Of a DNA stretch of 8,354 nt, positions 5,105-8,354 are shown piece by piece (positions within the stretch are counted from its first letter, which is position 1; the number at the start of each line of letters is the position of its first letter). Below the pieces are notes generated by a model. That model saw only the letters and a program-made list of their open reading frames with translations, was not told where the DNA came from and ran no database searches. The translations under genes and the position numbers were made by a program. The DNA is taken from contig JAJBSL010000048.1 in NCBI GenBank assembly GCA_020540725.1, positions 1 to 8,354 on the forward strand, given 5' to 3'. The stretch is from Lachnospiraceae bacterium EP-SM-12S-S03 (GTDB lineage: Bacteria; Bacillota; Clostridia; Lachnospirales; Lachnospiraceae).

Positions 5105-7357
5105 TTATAACTTCTTTAATCTCTCAAGCAGTCTTTCCGTATCTTCAAATGTCAACTTGCCGCCACCAAATGCAATTAGTCCGCGTAGCGGCATATACCG
5201 CATCATTGCCTCCATCATATCTCCGGTTCCATCTCCGAGAGTATCCCCTTCCATCTGTCCGAAAATGGAAAGTGCTCCGACAAATTCTGCCATAACTTCT
5301 TTTGCTCCCGGGATTGCCATGATATCGCCAAATGTTGTATCCATGTTCAGTTCCGGTCTTTTCTCTGTCGTCGAATGAATCTGGACTTCCTTTTTTGCAA
5401 GGATTGTTCTGGATGACTGTCCGAGTGCAATCTGATAACTTCCACTCTCTACATTCCATGCTTGACAGTCTGTATCATAGTAAGCAAATGCCCGTTTTCC
5501 CAATGTAAATGTTACAGTCTTTGTCTCTTTCGGCTCTAATCCGATCTTCTCAAATCCTTTCAACTCTTTGACCGGACGGATCACCTCTCCTTTTGGAGGC
5601 ATGACATAGAGTTGTACCACTTCTTTTCCGAAACAGTCACCAGTATTTGTCACATCCACCTGAATTGTCAATGTGTCTGTGTCATCCATCTCCGCCTTGT
5701 CTAATTTCATATTGCTGTAAGCAAATGTCGTATAACTTAGTCCATGTCCAAACGGAAATAAAACCTCCATTTCTTTTGTGTCATAGTAGCGGTAGCCTAC
5801 AAAAACACCCTCTCGATACTCCACCTTGTTTCCTTCTCCTACATAGTATAAATAAGACGGATTGTCCTGAAGTTTGACCGGGAATGTCTCTGCAAGATGT
5901 CCGCTCGGATTTACCTTGCCATAAAGTACATCCACAGTTGCTCCGCCGACTGCCTGACCGCCAAGATACACTTCCAGAATTCCTTTTACCTGATCTGCCC
6001 AAGGCATCTCCACTGGGGAACCATTATGCAGGACAACCACTACATTTTCATGGACTTTGCAGATCTCCCGAATCAGATTATTTTGACATTCCGGCAAACG
6101 CATGTGTTGCCTATCATATCCTTCGGACTCAAATGTATCCGGCAATCCTGCGAAGATTACAGCAACTTCCGCCTCTTTAGCTGTATTTACCGCCTCTGCC
6201 ACCAATTTTTCATCAATCTTATCTTCTTTTGTTTCATATCCTTTTGCATATACAACCGGGTATTCTGCCGCCATCTCCAAAGCTGATTCTGTCTTAAAAG
6301 AATTAATGTGAGAGCTTCCGCCCCCCTGATATCGCGGCTTCTCTGCAAAGGCTCCGATAAATGCTGCTTTTTTCTCTTTTGCAAGCGGAAGAACTCCTTC
6401 ATTTTTCAGGAGCACCATACATTCGGAAGCTACTTTTCTTGCAAATTCATGATCTGCCTCACGGTCGAATACCGCCGTCGTATCCCTATTTTCTTCAAAA
6501 CGGTAGACAATATTCAGAATCCGTTCCACTGCCTGATCAAGCACTTCCACTGAAATGGTTCCCGCCTTCACTGCATCCACAATTCTCTTGTCATTCAGCC
6601 CAAAAGAAGTCGGCATCTCAAGGTCAAGTCCCGCTTTCAAATCCGGTACCCGGTCATTGACTGCACCCCAGTCACTGACAACGAATCCATCAAATCCCCA
6701 TTCATTTCTAAGTATGTCTGTCAGATATGTCTTATTCTCTGCCACATAAGTTCCGTTGAGCTTATTATAAGAACACATCACCGTCCACGGTTTTGTCTGT
6801 GTAACCGCACCTTCGAATGCATTCAAATAAATCTCCCGCAATGTTCTCTCATCCACTTCTGAACTGGAACTCATCCTTCTGTGCTCCTGATTATTTGCAA
6901 GGAAATGTTTGATACTTGTTCCCACTTGTCTGCTCTGCACCCCTTTGATCTGGCTTGCCACAATTTCTGATGTAAGATAAGGGTCTTCTGAGAAATATTC
7001 AAAGTTTCTTCCACAGAGCGGAGACCTCTTAATATTGACTGCCGGTCCTAAGATAACCCCTACTCCCTCTGCCTGACATTCATTTCCAAGAGTCTCCCCG
7101 ACTTTATAGAGGAGTTCTCGGTCAAAGGAAGAAGCTGTGGCACATCCTGCCGGAAAGCAGACTGCTTTGATACTGTCATTGATTCCAAGATGATCTCCAC
7201 TCTCATCCTGCTTACGCAGTCCATGAGGTCCGTCACTCACCATCATTGCCGGGATTTGCAGCCGTTCTACCGCCTTTGTATGCCAGAAATCCTGTCCGGA
7301 ACAAAGCCCTGCCTTTTCTTCCAGTGTCATTTTTGCAACTAATGCTTTTACGTCCAT
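5105..7357 (-). CDS. Glycoside hydrolase family 3 beta-glucosidase-type enzyme, cytosolic
   Basis: A 750-residue GH3 enzyme that should release non-reducing terminal sugars (typically glucose) from beta-glycosides. No signal peptide is present, so it acts in the cytosol on imported oligosaccharides. The order is N-terminal catalytic barrel (about 30-290), with substrate-binding D42 in VSDGPHG, R117 in GRNFEYFSEDP, KH at 150-151 and nucleophile D229 in GFVVSDWG; second GH3 domain (about 315-545), with likely acid/base E412 in FESEGYDR; fibronectin-III-like domain (about 565-650), with GKEVVQLYV and RPVKELKGF; then a tail of roughly 85 residues that I cannot assign. The start is well placed, with GGAGG 7 nt before the ATG. 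The gene is divergent from an AraC-type regulator that probably controls it. Specificity within GH3 (glucosidase, xylosidase, other) is uncertain. Confidence 0.93.
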   Translation of the reverse strand: MDVKALVAKMTLEEKAGLCSGQDFWHTKAVERLQIPAMMVSDGPHGLRKQDESGDHLGINDSIKAVCFPAGCATASSFDRELLYKVGETLGNECQAEGVGVILGPAVNIKRSPLCGRNFEYFSEDPYLTSEIVASQIKGVQSRQVGTSIKHFLANNQEHRRMSSSSEVDERTLREIYLNAFEGAVTQTKPWTVMCSYNKLNGTYVAENKTYLTDILRNEWGFDGFVVSDWGAVNDRVPDLKAGLDLEMPTSFGLNDKRIVDAVKAGTISVEVLDQAVERILNIVYRFEENRDTTAVFDREADHEFARKVASECMVLLKNEGVLPLAKEKKAAFIGAFAEKPRYQGGGSSHINSFKTESALEMAAEYPVVYAKGYETKEDKIDEKLVAEAVNTAKEAEVAVIFAGLPDTFESEGYDRQHMRLPECQNNLIREICKVHENVVVVLHNGSPVEMPWADQVKGILEVYLGGQAVGGATVDVLYGKVNPSGHLAETFPVKLQDNPSYLYYVGEGNKVEYREGVFVGYRYYDTKEMEVLFPFGHGLSYTTFAYSNMKLDKAEMDDTDTLTIQVDVTNTGDCFGKEVVQLYVMPPKGEVIRPVKELKGFEKIGLEPKETKTVTFTLGKRAFAYYDTDCQAWNVESGSYQIALGQSSRTILAKKEVQIHSTTEKRPELNMDTTFGDIMAIPGAKEVMAEFVGALSIFGQMEGDTLGDGTGDMMEAMMRYMPLRGLIAFGGGKLTFEDTERLLERLKKL

Positions 7358-7401
7358 TATATTTCCTCCAATCTGATCTAATACGCTTTACCTTCATTTT
7401 A

Positions 7402-7423
7402 CTCTTTTATGCACTCTTTTTAT
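7402..7423. promoter_or_regulatory. Direct repeats upstream of the glucosidase, possible AraC-type binding sites
   Basis: On the minus strand the sequence contains ATAAAAAGAG and ATAAAAGAG in direct repeat, separated by TGC. They lie 45-66 bp before the glucosidase start codon, in a stretch with no convincing -35 box. AraC-family activators often bind direct repeats, so this is a candidate site, but A/T-rich DNA makes chance repeats common. Confidence 0.25.
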
Positions 7424-7482
7424 AAGTCCTTATCCTTACTTTTATATAGGTCGATTTTATCTTTTTTTAAATTCTCTTCCAA

Positions 7483-7511
7483 TTGTTTCGAACAAATTTC
7501 TGTGCTATGAT
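7483..7511 (+). promoter_or_regulatory. Extended -10 promoter of the AraC-family gene
   Basis: TTGTTT (7483-7488) and TATGAT (7506-7511) are separated by exactly 17 bp, and TG at 7503-7504 supplies an extended -10 element. Transcription should begin near 7518, giving a leader of about 25 nt. The imperfect palindrome TTGTTTCGAACAA (7483-7495) overlaps the -35 box and could be an operator. Confidence 0.7.
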
Positions 7512-7543
7512 AAATGATATACAAGAAGATGGAGGAATTGACT

Positions 7544-8354
7544 ATGCCAAAAGAAACTTCTGCTACGCATGAGCACATCGAACTTTCCCATAATTCCGAT
7601 ATCCGATTTGTTCTTTTTCATGCATCGGATATATACGTTATGTCTCACTGGCACAATGCGCTTGAAGTGAACTTTGTTCTGGACGGTACTTTTGAGGTGA
7701 CTACAGACGGACAAACTTTCCTTTTGCAGCCAGATGACTGTATCATTATCAATTCCAAAGTGATACACGCGACTAGATATATGAAGGATACACGTAGTCT
7801 TCTCGTGCAGATTCCGTATCCCTTTCTCAAAAAATATATTCCTGATATTTCAACAATTGTTTTCGATGTACCTGTTTTTACACAAGACCATGAAACAAAA
7901 GAAAAGCTGGATACCCTCAAAACAATTCTGCGAAAAATGATTTTAGCCACCGACAAGACACCCCCTTGTTCCGGTGATACGCTTCAGTTTCAGAGTTTGC
8001 TGTTTGATTTTCTCTATCATCTTTACAGAGATTTCCGCCGGGAACTACCACTTCACTTTACCGACCGCCGTTTTAAAAATCTTTCTCTTCTGGAACCGGT
8101 CATTGAATATACAAAACGCCATTACAATATGCCGATCTCTATTCCGGAAATCTCAAAGATTGCCTCTCTCCAACCGGAATATTTCTGTCGTTTTTTCAAA
8201 AAACATATGGGCTGCACTTATTTGGAATATATAAACGAAATCCGTCTTTCCCATATTTACCATGACTTGTCCGCCACTGCATATTCCGCAAGAACTGCGC
8301 ATCCGTTCCAGAGGAACGGAGCGCCATTCCGCTTCAAACTGAGCAAAACTCAGC
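7544..8354 (+). CDS. AraC-family regulator, runs off the window and possibly interrupted
   Basis: 270 codons are visible and the frame is still open at the window end. GGAGG precedes the ATG by 8 nt. Residues about 30-80 form a cupin-type sensor domain with SHWHNALEVNFVLDG (34-48), LQPDDCIIIN (61-70) and a VIHATR segment, typical of sugar-sensing AraC members. Residues about 183-242 form the first helix-turn-helix, IPEISKIASLQPEYFCRFFK, and its linking helix ending in EIRLSHIYHDL. The family then needs a second helix-turn-helix with a GF-N-F-R-FK-G-TP pattern of about 45 residues. None appears: from residue 243 the sequence is unrelated and hairpin-rich. The gene may therefore be broken by an inserted repeat, and the protein would bind DNA poorly. 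It is divergent from the GH3 gene, its likely target. The sensor ligand is unknown. Confidence 0.85.
   Translation, partial: MPKETSATHEHIELSHNSDIRFVLFHASDIYVMSHWHNALEVNFVLDGTFEVTTDGQTFLLQPDDCIIINSKVIHATRYMKDTRSLLVQIPYPFLKKYIPDISTIVFDVPVFTQDHETKEKLDTLKTILRKMILATDKTPPCSGDTLQFQSLLFDFLYHLYRDFRRELPLHFTDRRFKNLSLLEPVIEYTKRHYNMPISIPEISKIASLQPEYFCRFFKKHMGCTYLEYINEIRLSHIYHDLSATAYSARTAHPFQRNGAPFRFKLSKTQ
8297..8354. repeat. Hairpin-rich segment within the 3' part of the AraC gene
   Basis: TCCGTTCC (8302-8309) pairs exactly with GGAACGGA (8313-8320) around AGA. GCGC at 8297-8300 and 8321-8324 extends the stem past one bulged A. A second hairpin pairs CTGAG (8339-8343) with CTCAG (8349-8353) around CAAAA. 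The segment begins about where the AraC homology stops (near 8270) and is GC-richer than the gene. It resembles the left window edge in style, though not in sequence. The right boundary lies beyond the window. Confidence 0.45.

Noticed and set aside
5897..6286. Plus-strand open frame (129 codons) inside the GH3 gene, with several others nearby
   Set aside because: Antisense to conserved GH3 sequence with no ribosome binding site. The His-, Ser- and Cys-rich translation is typical of an out-of-frame shadow.
7645..7956. Minus-strand open frame (103 codons) inside the AraC gene
   Set aside because: Antisense to the cupin domain of the regulator, no ribosome binding site, no domain.
1..8354. CRISPR array, tRNA or rRNA gene, transposase or phage attachment site
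   Set aside because: No regularly spaced repeats, cloverleaf pattern, transposase motifs or paired att-like direct repeats were seen on either strand.

Overview
The window looks like a chromosomal piece of a low-to-moderate GC, gut-type clostridium, most likely a member of the Lachnospiraceae. The reasons are strong GGAGG-type ribosome binding sites, A/T-rich intergenic DNA with consensus sigma-A promoters, and the gene families present (GntP-type permease, IclR regulator, cytosolic GH3 glucosidase with an AraC regulator). No tRNA, rRNA, CRISPR array or transposase is visible. The assignment to a family of bacteria is inference.

Left half (about 72-5066): a sugar-acid utilisation locus. An IclR-family regulator (minus strand, 114-878) is divergent from a three-gene plus-strand operon: an IlvD/Edd-family dehydratase (1127-2806), a DapA-family pyruvate-dependent aldolase (2844-3731) and a GntP-family permease (3749-5014). 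The simplest reading is that the permease imports an aldonate or similar acid, the dehydratase converts it to a 2-keto-3-deoxy acid, and the aldolase splits that into pyruvate and an aldehyde. No sugar-acid kinase lies in the cluster, so the route would be non-phosphorylative. The substrate cannot be read from the sequence. The 248-bp divergent intergenic region has a near-consensus promoter and several TTC/GAA inverted repeats that may be IclR operators.

Middle (5015-5104): a strong hairpin lies between the convergent permease and glucosidase genes and probably ends both transcripts.

Right half (5105-8354): a 750-residue cytosolic GH3 beta-glucosidase-type enzyme on the minus strand is divergent from an AraC-family regulator on the plus strand. 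The 186-bp gap holds a very good promoter for the regulator and only a poor one for the glucosidase, as expected if the regulator activates the glucosidase. The regulator runs off the window. Its second DNA-binding helix-turn-helix seems to be replaced by unrelated, hairpin-rich sequence from about 8270, so it may be interrupted.

Both window edges (1-64 and about 8270-8354) are rich in short GC hairpins and look different from the genes beside them. They may be dispersed palindromic repeats. I see no clearly new defence or mobile system. The most interesting points are the unassigned sugar-acid pathway, the unusual cysteines of the dehydratase, the candidate IclR operator array, and the apparently interrupted AraC gene.
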